DNA of 64,000 nt, taken from positions 62,001 to 126,000 of the forward strand of contig NZ_FORP01000010.1 of assembly GCF_900114035.1 (NCBI RefSeq), written 5' to 3'. Source of the stretch: Amycolatopsis sacchari. Lineage in GTDB: Bacteria > Actinomycetota > Actinomycetes > Mycobacteriales > Pseudonocardiaceae. Of this stretch, positions 16,860 through 25,369 are shown piece after piece (positions within the stretch are counted from its first letter, which is position 1; each line of letters begins with the position of its first letter). The position numbers and the translations under genes were made by a program. The notes under the pieces are model-generated. The model was given only the letters and a program-made list of their open reading frames with translations. It had not been told where the DNA came from and searched no databases.

Positions 16860-17075
16860 TCACCGAGGGCGGCTTCCGAACCGCCGCCGGGCGTCGCGGG
16901 CGGCGGTCGTCGCCCAGTCGCGCACCTCGTTCGTCGTCTCGCGGACGGTGCCGACCAGCCGGTCCCGGCTTCCAGAGGCGGTGAGCCGCTGGTTGCCCGT
17001 CCGGCGGCCGAGCTGCTGCTTCGCCGCGCCGACCAGCTGGCGGGACCTGCTCCTCGCACGCTCCAGAACGCTCAT
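16860..17075 (-). CDS. CsbD-like small stress protein
   Basis: 71 residues with a strong GGAGGAG site seven bases or so before ATG. The pattern LVGAAKQQLGRRTGNQRL followed by GSRDRLVGTVRETTNEVRD resembles CsbD-family proteins, in which a KGx2KE-like helix, a G-x-TGN turn and a second helix are conserved. It is very basic. CsbD proteins are general-stress proteins of unknown biochemical role. It lies between tRNA-Ser and tadA on the same strand. Confidence 0.7.
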   Translation of the reverse strand: MSVLERARSRSRQLVGAAKQQLGRRTGNQRLTASGSRDRLVGTVRETTNEVRDWATTAARDARRRFGSRPR

Positions 17076-17121
17076 CTCTCCTCCTTCCGGTCTACGGTCG
17101 GTTACCCGTGCCCGGCAGGCG

Positions 17122-17574
17122 TCACACGTCCCGGTGACCCGCGAAGAACGCGTCGAGCAACGCGGCGCACTCGGCCTCCAGCACGCCGCCCACCACCTCC
17201 GGCCGGTGGTTTAACCTGCGGTCGCGCACCACGTCCCACAGCGAACCGACCGCGCCCGTCCGCGGCTCCCACGCCCCGAACACCACCCGCGCGACCCGCG
17301 CGAGCACCAGCGCCCCCGCGCACATCGTGCAGGGCTCCACCGTCACCGCCAGCGTGCAGCCCTCAAGCCGCCAGCCGTCGCCGTGCACGCGGGCCGCCGC
17401 ACGCAGCGCGAGGACCTCCGCGTGCGCCGTGGGGTCGCCCAGCTCCTCGCGCGCGTTGTGCGCGGAAGCGAGCAACGCGCCGTCGGGCCCGAAGACCGCC
17501 GCGCCGATCGGGACGTCCGGCCCCGCCTCCCGCGCGGCCGCCAGCGCGGCACGCACCAGAGCGGCGTCGTCCAT
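17122..17574 (-). CDS. tadA: tRNA-specific adenosine deaminase
   Basis: 150 residues. Zinc-site HAE (His51, Glu53) and PCTMC (Cys82, Cys85) are intact, with the TadA-specific context VEPCTMCAGALV and a GSLWDVVRDRRLNHRPEV tail. The enzyme deaminates A34 to inosine in the anticodon of tRNA-Arg(ACG), a tRNA encoded in this same window at 60.8 kb. Start ATG overlaps by one base the stop of the gene upstream, which encodes its usual genomic partner. Confidence 0.96.
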   Translation of the reverse strand: MDDAALVRAALAAAREAGPDVPIGAAVFGPDGALLASAHNAREELGDPTAHAEVLALRAAARVHGDGWRLEGCTLAVTVEPCTMCAGALVLARVARVVFGAWEPRTGAVGSLWDVVRDRRLNHRPEVVGGVLEAECAALLDAFFAGHRDV

Positions 17575-18056
17575 CAGATCTCGTCGAGCAGCGCGCCGAA
17601 CTCGTCACCGAAGCCGCAGCGCTGCGCGATCATCTGGAGCTGTTCGTCCGGGTACAGGTCGATCTCGCCGACGATGACCTCGAGCTCGGGCGCGGGCAGG
17701 CCGACGTCGGCCAGGATCTCCAGGTCGCCCTCTGGCCAGATCGAGTCGTCCTCCTCGTCCGGCGGCTCGACGCGCAGCACGTCCAGCACGTCCGCGGCGA
17801 TGTCGTAGTCCAGCGCCGCCGCCGCGTCCGACAGCAGCAACGACGGGCCACGCGGACTGGGCCGCACGATGACGAAGAACTCGTCGTCCACGGCCAGCAA
17901 CGCGAACACGGCCCCGGTCGAGCGCAACTTCCCCAGTGCCGTGATTGCCGCGTCCAGATTCGTCAGCGCGTCGGCGTCCAACGCGCTGCACCGCCACTTG
18001 CCGTCCTCGCGGACGACAGCCACGGCGAACCCCGCGACCGGCTCCTTCACCGACAT
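17574..18056 (-). CDS. tRNA adenosine deaminase-associated protein
   Basis: 160 residues, acidic, beginning MSVKEPVAGFAVAVVREDGK. It has a two-part layout with strand-rich N-terminus (WRCSALDADALTNLDAAITA) and a very acidic centre (PPDEEDDSIWPEGD), ending in a helical segment QLQMIAQRCGFGDEFGALL. This length, context and composition match the actinobacterial protein family named for its constant position directly upstream of tadA. No enzymatic motif is visible. Stop and tadA start overlap by one base. Confidence 0.85.
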   Translation of the reverse strand: MSVKEPVAGFAVAVVREDGKWRCSALDADALTNLDAAITALGKLRSTGAVFALLAVDDEFFVIVRPSPRGPSLLLSDAAAALDYDIAADVLDVLRVEPPDEEDDSIWPEGDLEILADVGLPAPELEVIVGEIDLYPDEQLQMIAQRCGFGDEFGALLDEI

Positions 18057-18086
18057 GCGCACACCGTATACCTGCGGCGGAGGGAC

Positions 18087-19358
18087 ATGGGTCAGTATCG
18101 ACACATGAGCGGACCCACCGAGTTGCCTTCGTTGCCCGACGCGCGGTTCGCCGGGCTGCTGGCCGAGGCACAAGCGTTGCAGGCGACCACCGTCGAGCTG
18201 CGGCGCGAAATCCACCGGCACCCCGAACGCGGCCTCGACCTGCCCCGCACGCAGGCCACCATCCAGCGGGCGCTGGCCGACCTGCCGCTGGAGATCGCGC
18301 TCGGCAAGTCCACGACGTCCCTCACCGCGGTCCTGCGCGGCGCCCAGCCCGGGCCCGCCGTCCTGCTCCGCGGCGACATGGACGCGCTCCCCCTGCGTGA
18401 GGACACGGGGCTGGAGTTCGCCTCGGTGGAGGACGGCGTCATGCACGCCTGCGGGCACGACACACACGTCGCGATGCTCGCGTCGGCGGCCCGGCTGCTC
18501 GCCGCGCACGCCGACGAGCTGGCCGGCTCCGTCGTGTTCATGTTCCAGCCGGGTGAAGAGGGCTTCCACGGCGCGCGGCACATGATCCACGAAGGGGTGC
18601 TCGACGCCGCCGGGGAACGCGTCCAGCGGGCGTTCGGACTGCACGTGTCGGCGAACATCGTGGCCGGGCAGGTGCATACCCGCCCCGGCCCGATGATGGC
18701 CTCGACGGACAACTTCCTGGTCCGCGTGATCGGCAAGGGCGGCCACGGTTCCGCGCCCCACCAGGCGATCGACCCGGTACCGGCCGCGGCGGCGATGGTC
18801 GGCGCGCTGCAGACCATGATCACCAGGCGGGTCAGCGTGTTCGACCCCGCGGTGCTGTCGGTGACGCGGATCGAAGGCGGCACGACGAGCAACATCATCC
18901 CCGAGGTCGCCGAGCTCGAAGGCACTTTCCGCACCCTGTCGGAGCGCAGCCGCGCGCTGGTGCGCGACGAGCTGCCCAAGGTGTGCGAAGCGGTCGGACA
19001 GGCGCACGGCTGCCGGGTGCAGGTCGACCTCGAACCGGGTTATCCCGTGACGGCCAACGACCCGGTCGAAGCGGAGCGCGTGCTCACCCTCGGGCGTGAA
19101 GTCCTGGGTGAGGACAACGTCGCGCCGATGACGGCACCGATGATGGGCGGTGAGGACTTCTCCTATGTGCTGCAACGGGTTCCGGGGGCCTTCGCGTTCC
19201 TCGGCACCTGTCCACCTGGCACGGACCCGGAGGAGGCCGCCTCGAACCACTCGAACCGGGTACTCCACGAGGAAAGCGCTTTCCCGAACGGCGTCGCGAT
19301 GTACGCGGCATACGCGCTGGACGCGTTGCGTGCACCACGGCGATCACTGGCAGGATGA
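18087..19358 (+). CDS. M20D amidohydrolase (hippurate hydrolase/N-acyl-amino-acid deacylase type)
   Basis: 423 residues, standard for the family. Metal-site motifs are present in order: LRGDMDALP, HACGHDTHVAML, QPGEEGFHGA and near the C-terminus PMMGGEDFSY. The central dimerisation insert (about 190-310) is intact. It should hydrolyse the amide bond of N-acyl amino acids or similar conjugates in the cytosol. Start at 18087 has GGAGGG very close; ATG at 18105 is an alternative that removes six residues. tyrA follows after six bases. Confidence 0.92.
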   Translation: MGQYRHMSGPTELPSLPDARFAGLLAEAQALQATTVELRREIHRHPERGLDLPRTQATIQRALADLPLEIALGKSTTSLTAVLRGAQPGPAVLLRGDMDALPLREDTGLEFASVEDGVMHACGHDTHVAMLASAARLLAAHADELAGSVVFMFQPGEEGFHGARHMIHEGVLDAAGERVQRAFGLHVSANIVAGQVHTRPGPMMASTDNFLVRVIGKGGHGSAPHQAIDPVPAAAAMVGALQTMITRRVSVFDPAVLSVTRIEGGTTSNIIPEVAELEGTFRTLSERSRALVRDELPKVCEAVGQAHGCRVQVDLEPGYPVTANDPVEAERVLTLGREVLGEDNVAPMTAPMMGGEDFSYVLQRVPGAFAFLGTCPPGTDPEEAASNHSNRVLHEESAFPNGVAMYAAYALDALRAPRRSLAG

Positions 19359-19364
19359 CGCCTC

Positions 19365-20333
19365 GTGCGAGACGTATGCGTGATCGGGCTCGGGTTGATC
19401 GGCGGCTCGCTGCTGCGCGCCGCGTCCGCTGTCGGGCGTGCGGCCTGGGGCGCCACCGACTCCGAGGCTGATGCCGCAGCGGCCTCGGCGGATGGTTTCG
19501 ACGCCTCGACCGACGTCGCCGCCGCGCTCCGCCGCGCCGGGGAGCAGGACGCGCTCGTGGTGCTCGCGGTACCGTTGCCGGTCGTCGGCGAGGTGCTGCG
19601 CGAGGTGGGTAAGCACGCTCCGGGGTGCCTGCTGACGGACGTCACGAGCGTCAAGGCGCCCGTGCTGGCGTCGGTGCGGTCGTTCGCGCCGGACGCGCGG
19701 TTCGTGGGCGGGCACCCGATGGCGGGTACGGCGGAGTCGGGCTGGCGCGCGGGCAATCCGGCGTTGTTCGGCGGGGCGGCGTGGGTGGCGTGCGTCGAGG
19801 ACGACACGGATCTGGCCGCCTGGGCTGAGGTCGCGCGGCTCGCGCTGGACGTCGGCTCGCACGTCGTGCCGCTGACCGCCGCGGCGCACGACGAGGCGGT
19901 CGCGCGGATCTCGCACCTGCCGCACCTGCTCGCGGCGGTGCTGGCGACGGTCGGTGCGGAGGGCGGGCCGGTCGCGCTCGCGCTGGCGGCGAGTTCGTAC
20001 GCGGACGGGACGCGGGTCGCGGGCACGCGGCCGGAGCTGGTGCGCGCGATGACGGAGGGCAACCGCGAAGCGCTGCTGCCGGTGCTCGACGAGGCGCTCG
20101 GCAGGCTGGGTGCGATGCGCGGTTCACTCGCCTCGACGGGCGGCCTCGCGGCGACGATCAACGCAGGGCACGAGGGGGCGCAAGCGCTTGCGGAGTGGCG
20201 TGCGCAGACCCCGGCGGGCGTGCGGGTGAGCCTCACGGCCCCCGACGCCCGCGACGGCCTGCGCGCGCTGGGCGCCAGGGGCGGCCGCATCACGGCGATC
20301 ACGGAGGACGTCGCCATCGGCGAAGTGGCCTGA
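19365..20333 (+). CDS. tyrA: Prephenate dehydrogenase
   Basis: 322 residues from GTG. The NAD-binding motif VIGLGLIGGSL begins at about residue 5, DVTSVKAPV and FVGGHPMAGTAESG follow, the latter being the TyrA signature carrying the catalytic His region, and a helical C-terminal dimerisation domain has HDEAVARISHLPHL. It converts prephenate to 4-hydroxyphenylpyruvate in tyrosine synthesis. The gene overlaps no neighbour and lies six bases after the amidohydrolase, so the two may be cotranscribed. Confidence 0.95.
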   Translation: MRDVCVIGLGLIGGSLLRAASAVGRAAWGATDSEADAAAASADGFDASTDVAAALRRAGEQDALVVLAVPLPVVGEVLREVGKHAPGCLLTDVTSVKAPVLASVRSFAPDARFVGGHPMAGTAESGWRAGNPALFGGAAWVACVEDDTDLAAWAEVARLALDVGSHVVPLTAAAHDEAVARISHLPHLLAAVLATVGAEGGPVALALAASSYADGTRVAGTRPELVRAMTEGNREALLPVLDEALGRLGAMRGSLASTGGLAATINAGHEGAQALAEWRAQTPAGVRVSLTAPDARDGLRALGARGGRITAITEDVAIGEVA

Positions 20334-20813
20334 GGCTTCGGCAAGGTCGGCGCGGCTCGGCGAAGGTGGCGGGCGGTGGTGAGGTCGGCGATGGTGGGCC
20401 GGTGGCCGAGCGCGGCGGCGGTCGGCGGCGGCTGGGGCCGACTTGGCGGCGAGGTTCGGCGGCAGTGGGCGGCCAGGCGTTGAGCTGGACGCGGCGGCGG
20501 TGGCCGAGGCCGGGGCGCGGCGGCGGTCGGCGGTGGGGTCGGCGGCCGGGGCCGACTCGGCGGCGAGGTTCGGCGGCCGTCGACGGCGGGGTGACGGCAG
20601 CTCAGGCTCGACGGGCGAGCGGCGAGGTTCGGCGGCGAAGGCTGCGCGGCGCGCGGAGGGGCCACGTGCGGCACCGATCCGCCGCGAAGCGTGGAGAGCC
20701 CCCGCTCGGCCAGGCGGTGGGGGCGCCGCGCCAGTCGCGCAGGGCACAGCGGGACTCAGCCACGCGGGAGGACCCGCGGGGCCGCGCGGTGACCGGCGAG
20801 TAGCCGGGCGAAA
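20334..20813. other. 480-base intergenic stretch of G-rich low-complexity DNA
   Basis: No credible gene on either strand. Long open frames exist in several frames, but they encode Arg/Pro/Gly-rich low-complexity products without start signals. The plus strand is strongly G-rich with GGCGG and GGTCGGCGG words throughout. It separates tyrA from the 3' end of the convergent antitoxin gene, and contains the direct repeats described separately. No clear terminator hairpin was found. Confidence 0.7.
20434..20636. repeat. Imperfect direct repeats in spacer after tyrA
   Basis: A 30-base unit beginning GGGGCCGAC and ending GAGGTTCGGCGGC occurs at 20434-20463 and 20548-20577 with one mismatch (T/C at position 11). 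A shorter 18-base copy GCGGCGAGGTTCGGCGGC lies at 20619-20636. Confidence 0.8.
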
Positions 20814-21332
20814 TCAGCCAGTCGGGCCGGGGCGATCCGGTCCCGGACCCGGGCGGTTCGAGGGCCCGCCCGCCGGACCAGGACCGTCGCCCGGCGAGTC
20901 CGGACCGCCCGCACCTCCAGCCGGGCGCGGACCTCCAGCCGATCCCGGGCCACCGGCCCGACCCGGCCCACCGGCCCGACCCGGCCCACCAGCCGAGCCA
21001 GGCCCACCAGCCGAGCCAGGCCCACCGGCCGGACCCGGGCCACCAGCCGGTCCCGGCCCACCAGCCGAGCCCGGGCCAGGCCAACCCGCCGAACCCGGGC
21101 CACCCGAGGGCCCACCAGCCGAGCCCGGACCACCCGAGCCCGGCCCGCCACCCTCCCCCTGGGTGCGGTGCAGCAGGTCCTTCGCCTTGCCGGCCACGTT
21201 GTCGATCTTGTCGGCGTGCTGGCCGAGCCTGGACTTGGCGAACCCGCTCGCCTTGTCGATGCCCTGCTCGATCCTCCCGGCGTTCTGGCCCAGCGCCTCC
21301 TGGGCCCGCTTCTTGAGGTCGTCGAAGTTCAT
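20814..21332 (-). CDS. MT0933-type antitoxin with long Gly-Pro collagen-like tail
   Basis: 172 residues. The start is ATG at 21332, six bases after GGGGAG; an in-frame ATG six bases earlier has no spacing. Residues 1 to about 60 (MNFDDLKKRAQEALGQNAGR, then IEQGIDKASGFAKSRLG) match the small helical antitoxin family of Rv0909/MT0933. Residues 61-172 are almost only Gly, Pro, Ala and Ser in GPG, GSAGGP and GPAGGP units, a collagen-like low-complexity tail absent from the short classical antitoxins. The partner-like SRPBCC gene is divergent, 58 bases away. Confidence 0.85.
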   Translation of the reverse strand: MNFDDLKKRAQEALGQNAGRIEQGIDKASGFAKSRLGQHADKIDNVAGKAKDLLHRTQGEGGGPGSGGPGSAGGPSGGPGSAGWPGPGSAGGPGPAGGPGPAGGPGSAGGPGSAGGPGRAGGPGRAGGPGSAGGPRPAGGAGGPDSPGDGPGPAGGPSNRPGPGPDRPGPTG

Positions 21333-21390
21333 GCCCATCTCCCCATCGAACACCGAACCGCGCATTGGCGCAGGACGCGTCCCCTGTCGG

Positions 21391-21846
21391 ATGATGACCG
21401 GCATGCCGCCACGCACCTTCTCCTTCGAGGTCACCCGCACCAGCACCGCCTCGCCCGACCGGCTGTTCCGACTGGAAACCGACGGCGCCCGCTGGTCCGA
21501 GTGGGCGAAACCGCTCATCGTGCAGTCCGGCTGGGAGCGGTGGGCCGACCAGCCCGGCGGCGTGGGCGCGATCCGCCGCGTCGGGCTGTTCCCCGTCCTC
21601 ATGTACGAGGAGACGCTCGAGTACGAACCCGGCAAGCGCCACGTCTACACGTTCGCCCGCTCCGCCCCCGTCGACGACTACCGCGGCGAGGTGACCTTCA
21701 CCCCCACCCCGAACGGCACGGAACTGCGCTGGCGCGGCACGTTCAAGGAGAAGGTCCCCGGCACCGGGCCGCTCGTGCTCGCCCTGTTGCGGACCGCGAT
21801 CGTCTTCCTGTCCGCCCGGCTCGTCCGCGCCGCCGAACGCGACTGA
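21391..21846 (+). CDS. SRPBCC family protein, candidate Rv0910/MT0934-type toxin
   Basis: 151 residues from the first of three in-frame ATGs (21391, 21394, 21403). The START-like fold is suggested by FEVTRTSTASPDRLFRLETD at the N-terminus, a central YEETLEYEPGKRHVYTF strand pair and a long C-terminal helix. In Mycobacterium tuberculosis an SRPBCC protein, Rv0910, is annotated as toxin of antitoxin Rv0909; here the pairing is kept but the genes are divergent instead of in one operon. No clear Shine-Dalgarno site. Toxicity is inference from context. Confidence 0.75.
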   Translation: MMTGMPPRTFSFEVTRTSTASPDRLFRLETDGARWSEWAKPLIVQSGWERWADQPGGVGAIRRVGLFPVLMYEETLEYEPGKRHVYTFARSAPVDDYRGEVTFTPTPNGTELRWRGTFKEKVPGTGPLVLALLRTAIVFLSARLVRAAERD

Positions 21847-21920
21847 GATCACTACGAGCAACTGCAACACCGACGTCCCCTTCCGCGACTTCTCTGTAGG
21901 CCGTGAGGAAGGGGGACTCG

Positions 21921-22679
21921 ATGCCAAGGCGTGCCGTCGCCGCCGCGTTCGCGCTGGTCGCGCTGCTCAGCGCCTGCACCTCCCGGATCGAAGCCGCCGT
22001 GCTGACGCCGGAACCCCTCCCCGCTCCGGCCTCCACCGCTGCCCCCGCGCCCACCACGCCCTACCCCTTCGGGCAGGTCCAGCGGCAGGCGCCTCCCGTC
22101 ACCGACGGCAAGGTGCCCCAGCTGAACCGCATCGACATCGCCGAGCCGTACGTGTTCCTCACCATCGACGACGGCGCCATCCCGCACCCCGACGCACCGA
22201 GCCTGATCCGCGAATCCGGCGCGCACCCGGTGCTGTTCCTCAACGCCCGCTACGTCCGCGGGCACGAGGACTACTTCCGCGAGGTGCTCGCCGCCGGCGC
22301 GACGCTCGGCGACCACACCATCGACCACCCCGACCTGCGCGGCAAACCCCTCGCCTACCAGGAGCAGCAGATCTGCGGCGACGCCGACGAACTGCAGCGC
22401 ATGCTGGGCGTCCGGCCGGTCTACTTCCGGCCGCCGTTCGGCTCCTTCGACCAGAACACGCTCAAGGCGGCCGCGAACTGCGGGATGCGCGCGAGCGTGC
22501 TGTGGACGGAATCGGTCAACGACGGGCGCGTCGACTTCCAGACCGGCAAGCACCTGCGCGCCGGGGACGTCGTGCTGATGCACTTCCGCAAGACGTTCCC
22601 CGAGGACTTCGCCGCGTTCCTGCGTCAGTCCAAAGAGGACGGTCTGACGCCCGTGCCGCTCCCCGATTTCTTGGGCTAG
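21921..22679 (+). CDS. Lipoprotein polysaccharide deacetylase (NodB domain)
   Basis: 252 residues; ATG follows GGAAGGGGGA. A lipoprotein signal peptide ends in LLSAC, so Cys21 is the probable lipidation site and the enzyme sits outside the membrane. NodB motifs are TIDDG (catalytic and metal aspartates), GDHTIDHPDL (two metal histidines) and RPPFGSFD. The first motif has Ile where Phe is usual. It should remove acetyl groups from peptidoglycan or another N-acetylated polymer. Monocistronic, ending before the CHAT gene which is convergent. Confidence 0.9.
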   Translation: MPRRAVAAAFALVALLSACTSRIEAAVLTPEPLPAPASTAAPAPTTPYPFGQVQRQAPPVTDGKVPQLNRIDIAEPYVFLTIDDGAIPHPDAPSLIRESGAHPVLFLNARYVRGHEDYFREVLAAGATLGDHTIDHPDLRGKPLAYQEQQICGDADELQRMLGVRPVYFRPPFGSFDQNTLKAAANCGMRASVLWTESVNDGRVDFQTGKHLRAGDVVLMHFRKTFPEDFAAFLRQSKEDGLTPVPLPDFLG

Positions 22680-22732
22680 GCAAGCCACGCGGAGCGTGTC
22701 CGTTGAGGGTGGTGGCGGGGAAGCGGCTGGCC

Positions 22733-25321
22733 CTAGCCCGCGCCGAGGCACAGGAACGGCCGCCGCAGGGGGTCGACCGCCGTGGCTTCCGCCAGTGCCA
22801 GCGCCGGTGACGTGCCGCGCGCCAGCCTGCGGTGCAGGTCCGCCATCGCGTCCGCCGCCGCGCGGTCGCCGACCCTCGCGATCGCCCCGACGATCGTCCG
22901 CGAACCGCCCGCCAGCAACGCGCCCGCGAACCCCAGCGCCTCCTCACCCGGGCGGATGTGGCTCATCGCCAGCTCGCACGCCGCCAGCACGACCTGCTCC
23001 GGCGGGCGCTTCAACCGCGTCGTCTCGTGGGCGAACAGCGGACCGTCGACCAGTTCGAGCCGGGAGAACAACGCGTTCGCCGGCTCGTGCGCCCCGTGTG
23101 CCACCAGGTGCGCCAGCCCCGAACCGTCCAGCGCCGCCAGCACCTCCGCGCTCGTCGCGCTCGGCCCGTCGACCAGCCGCGCCCCCGGGTACACCGACCG
23201 CAGCTCCCGCACCTCACCGATCGCGCCCGGCACCCCCGGCCCGCCGACGAGCACCACGGGCTCCGGTTCACCGCGTTCGGCCGCGTTCCGCCACGCCGTC
23301 GCCGAAGGGGCGATCGACAGCGGGCGCCCGCGCAACGACGGCAAGGCCGCCCACGGCAGCGCGTACAGCGGGCCGATCGGCACGATGACCAGCTCGCGGT
23401 CACCGATCGCGTCGGCGAGCGGGTCCACCACCAGGCGGTCGAGCAGGCCCGCGCGCTTCTCCGCGGACCGCGTCACGGCCGCCACCAGCGCCTCGGGCAG
23501 GTGGTCCGGGGCGAGCACGTTGAGGTCCGCGTGCAGCTGTTTGGTGATCTCGACGGTCTCCGCGAACGGCCCCAGCCCGACCAGCCGGAACCGGCCGTCC
23601 CGCACCACCACCGCCGACAAGCGGTCCCCGTGCGCGATGACGCTCACCAGCGCGCGCTCGCCCAGCGCCGCCGCGACCTCGTCCGGAGTGGACACCGGCC
23701 GGGGTTTGCCCCAAGGGCTCGTGTACCAGCCCAGCCTGCTCGCCTCCCGCTGCAGCCGCACGTACCGCTGCTCCAGCGCCCCGGCCGGCTTGCCCTCCAG
23801 CCGGTTCTGCTGCGCACTGCGCTGCACGTGCCGCATCTCGGTGATCAACCGGGCCAGCACGGGATCGGCGATCTCGGGCAGCGGCTCGTAGCGGTACACC
23901 TGGGCGCGCGTGCGTTCCTGCCACGCGAACACCCGCCGCGCCCCGGCGTTCCCGCGCGCGCCGTCGAGCACCAGGCCCACCGCGAGCCGCCCGAGTTCCT
24001 GCCCGTGCACGGCCGTGCCGCACACGAGGTCCAGCCCGCCCATCCGGTCCCGCACCCGGCTCAGCTCCGCGAACCCGGCACGGGCCTGCGCCAGTGCCGA
24101 ACGGGAACTGCCGCGTGCCACGGCGAGTTCCGCTCGGCACAACCGCAGCAGCATCACGTGGTCGATGGGGGTGGTGCGGCGGGGTTTCGGTACCCGCGCG
24201 AGGAGTTCCTCCGCCGCGTCGACCGCACCACGCCGCAGGTGCAGACGTACCGCGAGCAACCGCGCGACGGCCGCCTCGTCCCGCAAACCCAGCTCCGCCA
24301 AGCGGTTCGCGTGTTCGACCAGCTCCACTGCCGCGAGGCGGGCCGGGCGAGCGGCGCCCTCCAGGGCTTCGGTCGCGTTCGCCCGCAGTTTCGCCAGCGC
24401 CGCCACCTCCGCCCACCTTTCGTTGCCGCGGCGGAGAAAGCGCTTTCGGGCGGCGGTGGAAAGCTTGCGCGCCAACGGGTAGTCCCGTTCGAGTATCGCC
24501 GCCGCGGCGCGCGCGACCTCCGCCTCGGCGACGTCCTGGATGGCACGGCTGCGCCGCAGCTCCGGCAGCGCCTCGTCCAGGTGCCGCGCCGCTTCCTCGG
24601 CGAGACCGGCGGTGAGCAGCGCACGCGCCTGGTCCAGCCGCAGCCGCGGCAGCCAGCCGGGGCCCGCCTGCTCGTAGATGCGCGCGGCCTGCTCGTAGTG
24701 CCGCAGCGCCTCCGGGATGTCGCCGACGAGCTGCGACTGGTCGCCCAGGTTGTGCCGCGCCTTGCCCTCGATGCGCACCAGGCCGTGGCGGGTGGCCAGA
24801 TCTATGCAGCGGCGCAGGTCGGAAAGCGCCGCCGCGGGCTGGTTGAGGTTCATGTGGACCAGCGCCCGGTTCATCAGGTTCCGGGACAGCGGCAAGGCGT
24901 TGGCCTCGGCGTCGCGCCCCAGTACCGGGATGATCGCGTCGAACAGTTCGAGCGCCTCGGTGAAGCGGCCCACCCGGCACAGCACGAGCGCGCGCTGCGC
25001 GTCGATCACCGCGCTGAGCAGGTGCGGGGAAGCGCTTTCCGGCAGGAGTTCCGGCAGGGCGGCGGCGTCGTCGAGGTGCGCGAGACCCGCGGCCGTGGAC
25101 CCGGTCTCGGCCTCGGCGAGCGCGATGCTGACGAGCACGCGGACGCGCAGCTCCACCCAGTCGGGCTCGGTGACCGGTCCCGCCGAGTCCAGCAGTTCCA
25201 GCGCCTGGTCGAGCAGGCGCAGCGCGACGGCGTTGTGCAGGTCGCCGGAGGCGTCGGCCGCTCGGGAATGCAGCTCCCGCACGCGTGCGAGGACGCTTCG
25301 CGGTTCCTCAGGTACGGCCAC
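22733..25321 (-). CDS. TPR-CHAT caspase-like protease
   Basis: 862 residues from GTG. Residues 1 to about 500 are helical TPR-like repeats (for example ALRHYEQAARIYEQAGPGWL). The C-terminal CHAT domain carries the catalytic pair: HLVAHGAHEP with His742 and VLAACELAMS with Cys782, followed by GFAGALLAGGSRTIVGA. CHAT proteases are cytosolic peptidases of the caspase/separase clan; TPR-CHAT proteins act in Craspase-type and gasdermin-type immunity. Here it is the third gene after a sigma factor and a small beta-rich protein, 48 bases after the latter. Target unknown. Confidence 0.92.
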   Translation of the reverse strand: MAVPEEPRSVLARVRELHSRAADASGDLHNAVALRLLDQALELLDSAGPVTEPDWVELRVRVLVSIALAEAETGSTAAGLAHLDDAAALPELLPESASPHLLSAVIDAQRALVLCRVGRFTEALELFDAIIPVLGRDAEANALPLSRNLMNRALVHMNLNQPAAALSDLRRCIDLATRHGLVRIEGKARHNLGDQSQLVGDIPEALRHYEQAARIYEQAGPGWLPRLRLDQARALLTAGLAEEAARHLDEALPELRRSRAIQDVAEAEVARAAAAILERDYPLARKLSTAARKRFLRRGNERWAEVAALAKLRANATEALEGAARPARLAAVELVEHANRLAELGLRDEAAVARLLAVRLHLRRGAVDAAEELLARVPKPRRTTPIDHVMLLRLCRAELAVARGSSRSALAQARAGFAELSRVRDRMGGLDLVCGTAVHGQELGRLAVGLVLDGARGNAGARRVFAWQERTRAQVYRYEPLPEIADPVLARLITEMRHVQRSAQQNRLEGKPAGALEQRYVRLQREASRLGWYTSPWGKPRPVSTPDEVAAALGERALVSVIAHGDRLSAVVVRDGRFRLVGLGPFAETVEITKQLHADLNVLAPDHLPEALVAAVTRSAEKRAGLLDRLVVDPLADAIGDRELVIVPIGPLYALPWAALPSLRGRPLSIAPSATAWRNAAERGEPEPVVLVGGPGVPGAIGEVRELRSVYPGARLVDGPSATSAEVLAALDGSGLAHLVAHGAHEPANALFSRLELVDGPLFAHETTRLKRPPEQVVLAACELAMSHIRPGEEALGFAGALLAGGSRTIVGAIARVGDRAAADAMADLHRRLARGTSPALALAEATAVDPLRRPFLCLGAG

Positions 25322-25369
25322 ACCAGCTATCTGAGCACATCGTGTTCGGCCGGGGTACAGCCGGTGAGG

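Noticed and set aside
17574..19268. Long N-terminal extension of the tadA-associated protein (564 residues)
   Set aside because: The extra part lies antisense to the M20 amidohydrolase; ATG at 18056 gives the normal family length.
20443..21846. Plus-strand Pro/Gly-rich reading of the collagen-like region as a long protein fused to the SRPBCC domain
   Set aside because: The minus frame has a strong ribosome site and an MT0933-type domain continuous with the tail; the plus frame has no start signal.
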